Below, piece by piece: positions 6,507 through 11,887 of a stretch of DNA of 41,440 bases. Numbering within the stretch: position 1 is the stretch's first letter; every line of letters begins with the position of its first letter. A model generated the notes under the pieces. It saw nothing but the letters and a program-made list of their open reading frames with translations. It did not search any database and had not been told where the DNA came from. The stretch lies in the IMG/VR virus record IMGVR_UViG_3300021141_000319, positions 1 through 41,440 of that record. The stretch is one strand, 5' to 3'. Source of the DNA: a virus. The translations under genes were made by a program, and so were the position numbers.

Positions 6507-6886
6507 ACGAAGAGTTATTATTTACCTTCCTGCGTGAAGGTTTCTATCCTGACTTAGAGAAAGCACCAGGTATCTATGATGCCTTCGACTGCATCTCTAC
6601 CCAAGCAGGTCACTACATAGAGTTGAAGTGTAGACATACCCATTATCCCACGTTACTGATAGAGGAGATGAAGTATCGCAAGCTGATAACTCAAGCAGCA
6701 GAGCGAGATCTTATCCCCTACTACATCAACTCGACACCGCAAGGTGTCTTTTCTTTTGACCTGATGGACGTACCTGAACCTGAGTGGTTGAACCACTGGA
6801 TGCCAGCGACTACAGAGTTTGCACGTTCTAATAAAGTAAGTAAGTTAGTAGGTTATCTACCGATTGAAGAGGCGGTGCAGCTCTAA
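6503..6886 (+). CDS. Putative PD-(D/E)XK-type nuclease or related protein
   Basis: 127 residues. The core AFDCIS (Asp29), then HYIELKCRHTHYPTLLIEEMKY (Glu40-x-Lys42), matches the D...ExK arrangement of restriction-like nucleases. The following YYINSTPQGVFSFDL fits the later strand. Length suits a single-domain nuclease. ATG 6503 overlaps the previous TGA. GTG 6497 with AGGTGG upstream is an alternative. The substrate is unknown. Confidence 0.6.
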   Translation: MNEELLFTFLREGFYPDLEKAPGIYDAFDCISTQAGHYIELKCRHTHYPTLLIEEMKYRKLITQAAERDLIPYYINSTPQGVFSFDLMDVPEPEWLNHWMPATTEFARSNKVSKLVGYLPIEEAVQL

Positions 6887-7059
6887 TGCAGTACGACTAT
6901 CGTTGCCCTGATTGCAACACAGTATTAACTATTGAACGTAGTATCCACGAGGAACCTCGTGAACCATCTTGCTTTGACTGCCACATACCAATGGTGCGTA
7001 AGTGGGACTCACCAGGTGTTACCTTCAAGGGTAAAGGCTTTTATTCTACTGGCGGGTAA
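6886..7059 (+). CDS. FmdB-type zinc-ribbon protein
   Basis: 57 residues with the FmdB/CxxC pattern: MQYDYRCPDCNTVLTIERS, then CFDCHIPMVRKW, then GVTFKGKGFYSTGG, the usual tail of this family. Two Cys pairs bind zinc. FmdB-like proteins are common small regulators in actinobacteria and their phages. The function is not established. It is the last gene of the left operon, overlapping the previous stop and directly followed by a strong hairpin. Confidence 0.8.
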   Translation: MQYDYRCPDCNTVLTIERSIHEEPREPSCFDCHIPMVRKWDSPGVTFKGKGFYSTGG

Positions 7060-7060
7060 A

Positions 7061-7099
7061 GCAAAGCCCCACCAGTTCCCGTTACTGATGGGGCTTTGC
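7061..7099 (+). terminator. Strong hairpin between converging operons, probable bidirectional terminator
   Basis: GCAAAGCCCCA (7061-7071) pairs with TGGGGCTTTGC (7089-7099), and CAGT/ACTG extends the stem across one mismatch to a 7-base loop, 15 pairs in all. It starts two bases after the FmdB stop and faces the end of the leftward methyltransferase. There is no long U-run on the + strand and only a short TTT on the - strand, so intrinsic efficiency is uncertain. Confidence 0.65.
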
Positions 7100-7135
7100 C
7101 CGAAAGAGAAGGCGAAAGAAAGAAAAACCTTCTGC

Positions 7136-7549
7136 TTAAATAGTATCACAGATATTTTGTATGATCCACTCTACCACAGGTACAGCTACAGCATTACCCA
7201 TCTGCTTGTACCTGGTTGAGTCTGATTGTCCAGCAGTCCAATCATCAGGGAAACCCTGCAATCTTTCGCACTCTACTGGAGTTAAGCGGCGCACGTTAGT
7301 TGGAGTAGCAATGCCCGATACATTGTTTCCACCTGTACCCATACGTGATGTAAGTGTATTCATTGTGTCTCCTTGAACTCTAGCTCCGTCGTGGTAGTGA
7401 GGATGAAAGACAATGACTGTCGTTCGCACATCACCATTATCAAATGCGTTAAGCGTTGGCATTACTCCTCCTTCAATCCAAGTCTCGTAGTCATCCACAT
7501 TCTGTGCTCGTCTACTCTTGGTGAACCACAAGGTTCTCACTTCCTCCAC
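7136..7549 (-). CDS. C5 cytosine DNA methyltransferase, C-terminal half (motifs IX-X)
   Basis: Carries the late part of a Dcm-type enzyme: RRLTPVECERLQGFPDDW (motif IX region) and QMGNAVAVPVVEW (motif X). The upstream RRAQNVDDYETW to PTLNAFDNGDV stretch is typical of the part following the target-recognition domain. It overlaps the N-terminal half by 38 bases in another frame. Possible starts are GTG 7549, GTG 7540 or TTG 7531, the last placed ten bases after GGAGGA. Either a separate beta subunit, as in two-chain M.AquI, or the tail of one gene broken by a one-base shift. Confidence 0.72.
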   Translation of the reverse strand: MEEVRTLWFTKSRRAQNVDDYETWIEGGVMPTLNAFDNGDVRTTVIVFHPHYHDGARVQGDTMNTLTSRMGTGGNNVSGIATPTNVRRLTPVECERLQGFPDDWTAGQSDSTRYKQMGNAVAVPVVEWIIQNICDTI

Positions 7550-8324
7550 CTAGATCACCACCATTGGCACGCAATGTGCCAACTCCTTCTGTGTATCCAC
7601 CAAAGGATGATGAAGTCACAACTACATTATCTTCGGGTCTTTTGTAACCAGTAGCAGTAAGGGTTGTTACTCCTGGTGTGTACTTAGCGAAGCCTGTCTG
7701 ACCAAAGCTGCTTGGAGTTTCTCGGGTAAGGTCTTGCCCCTCTTGTTTGCTCGTCGAAGGATTCCTTCGCAAGCCTTCTGACTTAAAGAGTATTTCGGCA
7801 ACGCTTGAGTTAGGAGTACGTCTGCCAACGATGAAGACTCTACGCCTGCGCTGGGGTACTCCGAAGTGTTGAGCATCAAGCACCCTCCATCCAACAGAAT
7901 ACCCGAGGTCTGCCATCGTCCCGATGACGACTCCAAAATCTTTTCCTTCGTTACTGGATAGCAAACCAGGGACGTTTTCGATGATGAAGTATTCTGTTTG
8001 CGTTTCTTCCACAAGTCTTGCAATCTCCCAGAATAACCCGCTTCGTTCGCCAGCAAGACCAGCTCTTTTGCCAGCAACGCTGAGGTCTTGGCAGGGAAAT
8101 CCTCCTGTAATAATTCCTGTGCTTGGTGTAAATCCTGCATTGATTAGATCCTCTCCTTTAACTGTGGTCACATCTGTAAATTGTGTAGCGTCAGGAAAAT
8201 GCTGCGCCAATACCTGGTTGCAGTTCTTATCTATCTCAACCGAGGCTACTACCTTTACTCCTTGTCGCTGCATAGCAAGGTCAAAGCCACCAACGCCTGC
8301 AAACAAACTAACACCGGTCAGCAT
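7512..8324 (-). CDS. C5 cytosine DNA methyltransferase, N-terminal half (motifs I-VIII)
   Basis: 270 residues with motif I SLFAGVGGFDLA, motif IV GGFPCQDLS (catalytic Cys78), motif VI IIENVPG (116-118), motif VIII QRRRRVFIVG and part of the recognition domain. It lacks motifs IX and X, which the overlapping downstream frame supplies. The product would methylate cytosine at C5 in an unknown site, protecting phage DNA or changing promoter use. Its ATG shares one base with the upstream TGA (TGATG), so it is coupled to the transglycosylase-like gene. Overall similarity to full-length phage Dcm enzymes suggests a recent split. Confidence 0.85.
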   Translation of the reverse strand: MLTGVSLFAGVGGFDLAMQRQGVKVVASVEIDKNCNQVLAQHFPDATQFTDVTTVKGEDLINAGFTPSTGIITGGFPCQDLSVAGKRAGLAGERSGLFWEIARLVEETQTEYFIIENVPGLLSSNEGKDFGVVIGTMADLGYSVGWRVLDAQHFGVPQRRRRVFIVGRRTPNSSVAEILFKSEGLRRNPSTSKQEGQDLTRETPSSFGQTGFAKYTPGVTTLTATGYKRPEDNVVVTSSSFGGYTEGVGTLRANGGDLGGGSENLVVHQE

Positions 8325-8743
8325 CAGTACCAGTTTCTGAGGTCTGAGTGTCTTTTAGCGCTGCAGAAACTGCCTCGATAGCGATGTTCAACGTATCGTA
8401 CACCTCGAAGGATTTGTAATTCAGGTTGGCTACTACGTTCTCTAAGGAGTTGAGCAATTCCGTAAGCTGTTGATCTTGGGTTGTCTGCGAGATGGTCAAG
8501 CCTGCTCTCACGGGTCCATAAGGTGACGGCACATTTGATCTGACTGTCGTTGTAACCGAGTGCGTTGAGGTAACTAATGATAAGTGCCTTGTTCTCACGC
8601 TTCTCCTCCATTGTAGCCTTCGTCCGTGCTTTCATAATCGGTACGTCCCGCAACATCTGGGACGGCGTTGGCTCGTGTGTGTACGCCCACGCTAAGAACA
8701 GTAGTGCCGTCAATGCTAATCCAATTTTTCCCTTGCTTTTCAT
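8324..8743 (-). CDS. Lytic-transglycosylase/lysozyme-like protein with N-terminal membrane anchor
   Basis: 139 residues. Residues 7-21 form a hydrophobic signal/anchor (IGLALTALLFLAWAY). After a linker, CAVTLWTRESRLDHLADN and AYGIAQLL match the SLT-type fold, with Glu79 as candidate catalytic acid. The end (VRYVEHRYRGSF, AKRHSDLRNWY) is the conserved tail of this phage group. It would cut peptidoglycan glycan strands, but it is not beside the lysis cassette at 40-41 kb. It overlaps the upstream gene by 149 bases in another frame. Confidence 0.7.
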   Translation of the reverse strand: MKSKGKIGLALTALLFLAWAYTHEPTPSQMLRDVPIMKARTKATMEEKRENKALIISYLNALGYNDSQIKCAVTLWTRESRLDHLADNPRSTAYGIAQLLRERSSQPELQILRGVRYVEHRYRGSFCSAKRHSDLRNWY

Positions 8744-8897
8744 CTTCTATCTTCTCCATTTCAAGCAGTTGCTTATAGGTATCAGGGTATAGATGAGCAA
8801 GGCGAACTAACGCCCTGTCTCTTGCACGTCTGTAGTTTCTATCTCTTACATTCTTTCGTTTGGCAGTTGCCACCCTTTTCTTAATCTCATCAGTCAT
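8595..8897 (-). CDS. Hypothetical basic protein
   Basis: 100 residues. The N-terminal half is very basic (KKRVATAKRKNVRDRNYRRARDRAL), then LAHLYPDTYKQLLEMEKIEDEK, a helical segment common in small actinophage proteins, then a Gly/Asp/Glu-rich tail. It might bind nucleic acid through the basic arm. The ATG overlaps the stop of the upstream microprotein. The last 149 bases also encode the start of the transglycosylase-like protein in another frame. Confidence 0.6.
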   Translation of the reverse strand: MTDEIKKRVATAKRKNVRDRNYRRARDRALVRLAHLYPDTYKQLLEMEKIEDEKQGKNWISIDGTTVLSVGVHTRANAVPDVAGRTDYESTDEGYNGGEA

Positions 8898-8970
8898 TAA
8901 GATTGTCCTCCCACACTATAAGCACATAGACTATCACCATTACTACCGCTATCCCTAACACTAAACTCAT
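8890..8970 (-). CDS. 26-residue single-pass membrane microprotein
   Basis: ATG at 8970 lies in an ATGA overlap with the preceding gene, and its TGA overlaps the start of the following gene. The product (MSLVLGIAVVMVIVYVLIVW then an acidic tail) is almost entirely a transmembrane helix. No family can be named at this size. It could be a membrane regulator such as an antiholin-like peptide, but that is speculation. Confidence 0.5.
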   Translation of the reverse strand: MSLVLGIAVVMVIVYVLIVWEDNLND

Positions 8971-9218
8971 CTGCCCACCTCCCTTGCTCGTTGAATAATC
9001 TCTGTTATGTCTATCGTCTGCCCTACTAAGTGGGCATCCTCCTCATCACTATCCCACGCAGAGACCAGCACACGGCTACCGGTAGGTGCAAGGGTTAGCC
9101 ATTGCATACATTGTTCAGCGTTAGCTCCGCCCCACGTATTAGAACCATCAGGCTCTACCACTTCGTAAAACAGGATCAGTTCAGACTTGGGTGGATGTAA
9201 GGTGTAGATGTTATTCAT
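8967..9218 (-). CDS. Hypothetical 83-residue protein
   Basis: Starts at ATG 9218 after a GAGGGAGACAACA leader containing the ribosome site. It ends in a TGA overlapping the next ATG. The sequence (KSELILFYEVVEPDGSNTW, then LTLAPTGSRVLVSAWDSDEE) looks like a small beta-rich soluble domain with acidic loops. No known family recognised. Start signals and overlaps make it a credible gene. Confidence 0.6.
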   Translation of the reverse strand: MNNIYTLHPPKSELILFYEVVEPDGSNTWGGANAEQCMQWLTLAPTGSRVLVSAWDSDEEDAHLVGQTIDITEIIQRAREVGR

Positions 9219-9372
9219 TGTTGTCTCCCTCGTCTAGACCAAATAGGCGCGAGAGCGCACTGTTAGCACGCTCTAGGTTCTTGATAGCCCTGGCTATCTC
9301 CTGTTGCTGGATGTCTTTCTCAGCTTCATCAAGGCATAAGTTAAACTTTGCTCGTAGGTACTCTTCATTCAT
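9211..9372 (-). CDS. Small helical protein, unknown function
   Basis: 53 residues, ATG 9372 in an ATGA overlap with the preceding acidic gene. Predominantly helical and charged (NLCLDEAEKDIQQQEIARAIKNL), possibly a short coiled coil. The final codons contain the ribosome site and start of the next gene. Confidence 0.55.
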   Translation of the reverse strand: MNEEYLRAKFNLCLDEAEKDIQQQEIARAIKNLERANSALSRLFGLDEGDNNE

Positions 9373-9476
9373 TCTGGTATCTCCATTTCTTCTAATGTGT
9401 CGAACTCAGGGGACAATTCTTCATCGTCTCCCTCCCCTGCAAATACTGAATCGTTTAATGGTGGTTCGTAACTCAT
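9369..9476 (-). CDS. Very acidic 35-residue protein
   Basis: A longer frame reaches 9593, but ATG 9476 has the GAGGGAGACAACA leader directly upstream, as the gene at 9218 does, and is chosen. The product is mostly Asp/Glu/Pro (GEGDDEELSPEFDTLEEMEIPE) and likely disordered. Acidic phage peptides can mimic DNA or inhibit host enzymes, but nothing here shows that. Confidence 0.5.
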   Translation of the reverse strand: MSYEPPLNDSVFAGEGDDEELSPEFDTLEEMEIPE

Positions 9477-9577
9477 AATTTGTTGTCTCCCTCTAGTAGT
9501 GTCTCGCCTTATTTTTCTGCAGTATCTAGCTACAGACCACCACGCACCGACCCGAACCGATGCGCGGCAGTTCGTCT
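9477..9577 (-). other. Gene-free leader within the leftward operon
   Basis: About 100 bases between the membrane protein stop and the acidic gene. It holds the GAGGGAGACAACA ribosome-binding leader at its downstream end. A longer reading frame through it has no start signal. It may contain an internal promoter, but no clear -35/-10 pair is visible. Confidence 0.3.
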
Positions 9578-9748
9578 CTAGAGTTGGACGCATTCAGTCA
9601 TTGACCCCCAACACCAGCCCAAAAGCTCCGCATTGGGTGAGTCAATCCCAACCCACCAAAGGGAAGAGGACACCAGCACCAGCAACCAAAGGGCGAGAGT
9701 GGCAAGAATTCCCAACACGAACCACCCGCGAGGGGTCACGTTACGCAT
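9578..9748 (-). CDS. Small membrane protein
   Basis: 56 residues, ATG 9748 sharing one base with the upstream TAA. After a short basic N-terminus (MRNVTPRGW) comes a long hydrophobic helix (LGILATLALWLLVLVSS), then an outside-type Trp/Cys-containing tail (ELLGWCWGSMTEC). Probably single-pass in the host inner membrane. Function unknown. The length and the clean stop/start overlap support it. Confidence 0.6.
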   Translation of the reverse strand: MRNVTPRGWFVLGILATLALWLLVLVSSSLWWVGIDSPNAELLGWCWGSMTECVQL

Positions 9749-10134
9749 TAGAGCCACGCCTGCGAAAGTGAATAGCCAGCATCTACGGCTTCGGGTTGTC
9801 CTTCGTACTTGTCACGAAATAGAACGCGGGAAAGACTGTAGACCACGTGGAAACCCATATCCATCCCACAACCACCCACACGAAGAGCGCGGGATCCATT
9901 TACCTCAACAAGTGGATAATCTAAAACAACTGAGGCGTAATAGGTCAGGTCGAGGATTCTGCCTTCTCTGGCGACCTTGAGGGACATCGTGCGACTCATT
10001 CCACTAGGTGCGACACTTCTCAAAACTGTGTAGATGGTGTCGCCTTCCTTCACAAAGAACTCCAAGAGTTGCTTCTTTGCATAGTCGTAGTCTTCCTGCT
10101 TTTGTTGCTTCTTTGTCATTGTTGCTGTTGTCAT
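9748..10134 (-). CDS. Conserved phage protein of unknown function
   Basis: 128 residues, preceded by GAAAGGGTTAG. The middle has VLRSVAPSGMSRTMSLKV and later VGGCGMDMGFHVVYSLSRVLF, a pattern I recognise from small proteins found in many unrelated phages and prophages, none with an assigned function to my knowledge. It has an N-terminal Lys/Gln helix (KKQQKQEDYDYAKKQLLEFF). It is one of the better conserved members of the leftward operon. Confidence 0.7.
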   Translation of the reverse strand: MTTATMTKKQQKQEDYDYAKKQLLEFFVKEGDTIYTVLRSVAPSGMSRTMSLKVAREGRILDLTYYASVVLDYPLVEVNGSRALRVGGCGMDMGFHVVYSLSRVLFRDKYEGQPEAVDAGYSLSQAWL

Positions 10135-10181
10135 TTCTAACCCTTTCAGTTTCTGATCTCATCAGGTGACGAATTACGCCA

Positions 10182-10201
10182 CGACCCCCGAAGGGGTTTC
10201 G
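10182..10201 (-). promoter_or_regulatory. Hairpin with UUCG tetraloop
   Basis: On the - strand ACCCC-TTCG-GGGGT forms a five-pair stem capped by the very stable C(UUCG)G loop. It lies between the zinc-knuckle gene and the 128-residue gene. No U-run follows, so it may stabilise or partially attenuate the transcript rather than end it. Confidence 0.4.
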
Positions 10202-10203
10202 AT

Positions 10204-10320
10204 CTAGTTGTATTGGATTTCGTTTATTGGTGAGCCGTTGCAGTCGTCTGCATAGTGCAACTCCCCGAACTCTTCGGGGTTGTAGATCTCTCCACACTTT
10301 GAGCAGGTCGCCTCTTTCAT
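10204..10320 (-). CDS. Small zinc-knuckle-like protein
   Basis: 38 residues, ATG 10320 in an ATGA overlap with the upstream stop. The start MKEATCSKCGEIYNPEEF and the later ELHYADDCNG give a C-x2-C ... H-x4-C pattern suited to one zinc ion. A seven-pair inverted repeat lies inside the coding sequence at 10263-10279. Size and metal pattern suggest a nucleic-acid or protein adaptor. No family named. Confidence 0.55.
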   Translation of the reverse strand: MKEATCSKCGEIYNPEEFGELHYADDCNGSPINEIQYN

Positions 10321-10748
10321 TTGGTGAGTTCCTTTGCTTCTAGGTTTGCAGTCTTCATTGTTGTTTGGATTGCCTTCGCTTTTTGTTCTGGAGTTGTTTC
10401 AGATTCTGCAAAGAAACAATTCGCCCAGCCTTCACACTCTGCATCTTTGTAGAATGAAAAGCCCTCAGCGTTTGCATAGATGTAGGACTCATCACCAGTT
10501 TTCACATAAACGCACATAGTAAAGCCCCCAGTCTGGTGAACATCTGCAGGAATTCCCAAAGCAATCAAAGCCTCAGCAATTGCAGAAGTTCCTTGCGTTT
10601 CTGATGCTGAAGCCTCTTGGCAGGTGTAGCAATATCCTTCTCTTTTTTCTTCTCTTGTCGTGTTTCCTTCTGAGTCTTTGTATTGTCGCGTGATTTCCAC
10701 GATGTGAGGATGTGAAACGAAATCCTTGCAGGTTGTTGGAATTGTCAT
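10317..10748 (-). CDS. Hypothetical conserved-looking protein
   Basis: 143 residues starting right after the upstream TAA (TAAATG). N-terminal part has YCYTCQEAS. The middle VHQTGGFTMCVYVKTGDESYIYANAEGFSFY looks like a compact beta sheet, followed by AECEGWANCFFAE and a C-terminal helix. Several Cys could be structural or metal-binding. Not recognised as a named family. Confidence 0.65.
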   Translation of the reverse strand: MTIPTTCKDFVSHPHIVEITRQYKDSEGNTTREEKREGYCYTCQEASASETQGTSAIAEALIALGIPADVHQTGGFTMCVYVKTGDESYIYANAEGFSFYKDAECEGWANCFFAESETTPEQKAKAIQTTMKTANLEAKELTK

Positions 10749-11069
10749 TTATTCAACTTCCTTTACTGTTACTTCAACGCCTCGCGTTGAGTAGTCTTCG
10801 TCTTCTTGATCTGCATCAACTGGTTCGATGATTTGCAAAGAGATGATGTCCATCAGTTGATTCAGTTGATCTTGTGTAAGTTTCTTATTTGTTGTGAATG
10901 AGATTGTGCCTTCATAATCAAAGACTTCATCATTTGCATCGCATAATTCTGGAGAATGATAAGCATCTGAACCTTGTTCGGTTTCGTCGTAGTACTGACC
11001 ACAAGCACCGCACAAACTTCTTTCTTTCAGTTCTTCTTGAAACTTGTTCCAAGTGTTTTCGATTGTCAT
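10749..11069 (-). CDS. Hypothetical protein, first gene of the leftward operon
   Basis: 106 residues. CGACGQYYDETEQ near residue 20 and SPELCDAND suggest a small metal-binding module. The second half (TISFTTNKKLTQDQLNQLMDIISLQII) resembles a ferredoxin-like beta-alpha-beta unit, with an acidic end. The leader GAAAGGGTTACAG is nearly the same as that of the 10134 gene. As promoter-proximal gene it may act early. Confidence 0.65.
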   Translation of the reverse strand: MTIENTWNKFQEELKERSLCGACGQYYDETEQGSDAYHSPELCDANDEVFDYEGTISFTTNKKLTQDQLNQLMDIISLQIIEPVDADQEDEDYSTRGVEVTVKEVE

Positions 11070-11170
11070 CTGTAACCCTTTCGCAGATTGTTCGGGATCT
11101 GCTAGGGCTAACGATACACGAAAAAGATGGGTGAGGCTCCCCCATACGGCAGGCGAACGGCACGAGCTTT

Positions 11171-11228
11171 GGTAACAGTTTCATAACGCAATTGCAGTAA
11201 GTTACCAGGATGCGAAGCCCAGTAACTT
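11171..11228. repeat. Cluster of GTTAC/GTAAC inverted half-sites
   Basis: GGTAAC (11171-11176) is inverted against GTTACC (11201-11206), and AAGTTAC (11199-11205) against GTAACTT (11222-11228). Three related half-sites of alternating direction just upstream of the leftward operon look like operator sites for a dimeric regulator or a folded leader. Confidence 0.4.
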
Positions 11229-11264
11229 GGGAGAATGCTGAGAGATTCCCGAGCTGAAAGCGCA

Positions 11265-11341
11265 GGGTCAAAGGGTCGGCGGTTGGGTCAATGGGTCACC
11301 AGTTGGGGCAGGTGATCGGGTTGGGTTGCTGGTTGGTTGGG
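11265..11341 (+). repeat. G-tract / GGGTCA iteron-like array
   Basis: Eight runs of three or four G at 11265, 11273, 11285, 11293, 11305, 11318, 11323 and 11339. Three read GGGTCA and one GGGTCG. The opposite strand is correspondingly C-rich. Could be replication iterons or a G-quadruplex-forming element. Confidence 0.45.
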
Positions 11342-11465
11342 TTGAAGCAGTTATTGAATCGGCTTAATCTCGGGATGTTAAATAGTGCCGAGGGTAGAGC
11401 AACCTCTTTAACCATAACCAAACAAGGCAGACAGTCAGGGCATAACTGTCTAACCGTCTACCATA

Positions 11466-11480
11466 GGCAGAGAGTCTGCC
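11466..11480. repeat. Perfect inverted repeat GGCAGA-gag-TCTGCC
   Basis: Six-pair stem with a three-base loop. Forty bases upstream, GGCAGACAGTC (11426-11436) is a near copy of GGCAGAGAGTC (11466-11476), and AGACAGT/ACTGTCT (11429-11451) forms another hairpin, so this is a small repeated structured block. Confidence 0.4.
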
Positions 11481-11525
11481 AGCGGGAGGGGGCACCCGGG
11501 GTTGTTGAATCTGAGGCGGGGGAGG

Positions 11526-11656
11526 TATATATACCCCAACAAAAAATATTTGCTAAAGTGAAGCTGCAATACCCCTCTGACCTGCGGTTATATATACTGT
11601 GATGAAGGTCACATCTATAAAACGGGAAATGCGTTAAATTTCCTGCCTTATATATA
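11526..11656. promoter_or_regulatory. Three TATATATA boxes at 60-63 bp spacing
   Basis: TATATATA occurs at 11526-11533, 11589-11596 and 11649-11656. The first lies in the perfect 12-base palindrome GGTATATATACC, and the third inside CCTTA...TAAGG. Spacing of 63 and 60 bases is close to six helical turns. They may be tandem -10 elements, DNA-unwinding sites or protein sites on one helix face. Confidence 0.45.
11598..11613. promoter_or_regulatory. CRP/GlxR-type operator TGTGA-N6-TCACA
   Basis: TGTGATGAAGGTCACA is a perfect match to the consensus of CRP-family regulators, including actinobacterial GlxR/CRP. A TTAAAT hexamer at 11634-11639 lies where a -10 box would be if the site were centred about 41 bases upstream of a rightward start, a class II activator layout. 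The match is seen directly. Use by a host regulator is inferred. Confidence 0.55.
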
Positions 11657-11698
11657 GTAAGGGGCTTTAGTAGGAAAGACCCTGAGTTGCTACGGTAT

Positions 11699-11775
11699 GG
11701 CCTCTAGCGAGGCCCCTAGGCCGAGCACTAACTTACCCCTCAGTTCGCTGTGGCTCCTTCGGGCGTTAAGCCCGA
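11699..11775. repeat. Tandem GC-rich hairpins in the late leader
   Basis: GGCCTC-tagc-GAGGCC (11699-11714) and TCGGGC-gttaa-GCCCGA (11759-11775) are perfect six-pair stems, with a GGCC-ccta-GGCC repeat between them at 11711-11722. They lie in the leader of the late operon and could be RNA structures or terminase recognition elements. No U-run follows either. Confidence 0.4.
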
Positions 11776-11806
11776 TCTGCCTAGTACTTTTAGTGGGGAT
11801 TGGTCT

Positions 11807-11820
11807 ATCTACTGGTAGAT
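11807..11820. promoter_or_regulatory. Palindrome ATCTAC-tg-GTAGAT
   Basis: A perfect 6+2+6 inverted repeat 68 bases before the TerL start, near a TATGAT hexamer (11843-11848) that resembles a -10 box but lacks a good -35. Operator-like. Confidence 0.35.
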
Positions 11821-11887
11821 GAATCATTCGACCTAGTAAAGATATGATCCGATTACGGCCCGTCCCCAATAAATTTTAGGAGATCAC

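Larger units (their letters stand above)
11070..11887. other. Divergent intergenic control region
   Basis: 818 bases without a convincing gene between the leftward operon and the late operon. Contents in order: GTTAC-type inverted repeats (11171-11228), an array of GGG tracts (11265-11341), hairpins at 11369-11392, 11429-11451 and 11466-11480, three TATATATA boxes, a CRP-like palindrome, then hairpins at 11699-11714, 11759-11775 and 11807-11820 before the TerL ribosome site. A replication origin, packaging site and promoters are all plausible here. None is proven by sequence alone. Confidence 0.6.

Noticed and set aside
7667-8140. 157-residue leftward ORF inside the methyltransferase
   Set aside because: Lies wholly within the motif-bearing methyltransferase frame and resembles no protein.
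7924-8340. Rightward ORFs opposite the methyltransferase (7924-8340 and shorter ones)
   Set aside because: Antisense shadows of a well-supported gene.
8308-8598. 96-residue leftward ORF overlapping the transglycosylase-like gene
   Set aside because: The alternative frame has the anchor and SLT-type residues. Both cannot easily be real over their full length, and this one lacks a clear domain.
9633-9980. Rightward ORFs in 9.5-10.0 kb
   Set aside because: Antisense to the small membrane protein and the conserved 128-residue gene. Composition is Arg/Pro/His-rich and there is no ribosome site.
10004-10297. 97-residue leftward ORF, Arg-rich
   Set aside because: Overlaps the zinc-knuckle gene and the start of the 128-residue gene, which have coupled starts. 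Composition looks like a shadow.
10930-11602. ORFs at 10930-11271 (leftward) and 11291-11602 (rightward) in and near the control region
   Set aside because: No ribosome sites, unnatural composition, and they cross the inverted repeats and G-tract array.
11690-11780. Possible tRNA in the late leader
   Set aside because: Several GC hairpins are present but no T-arm GTTCRA pattern or full cloverleaf could be made. No tRNA found in the window.
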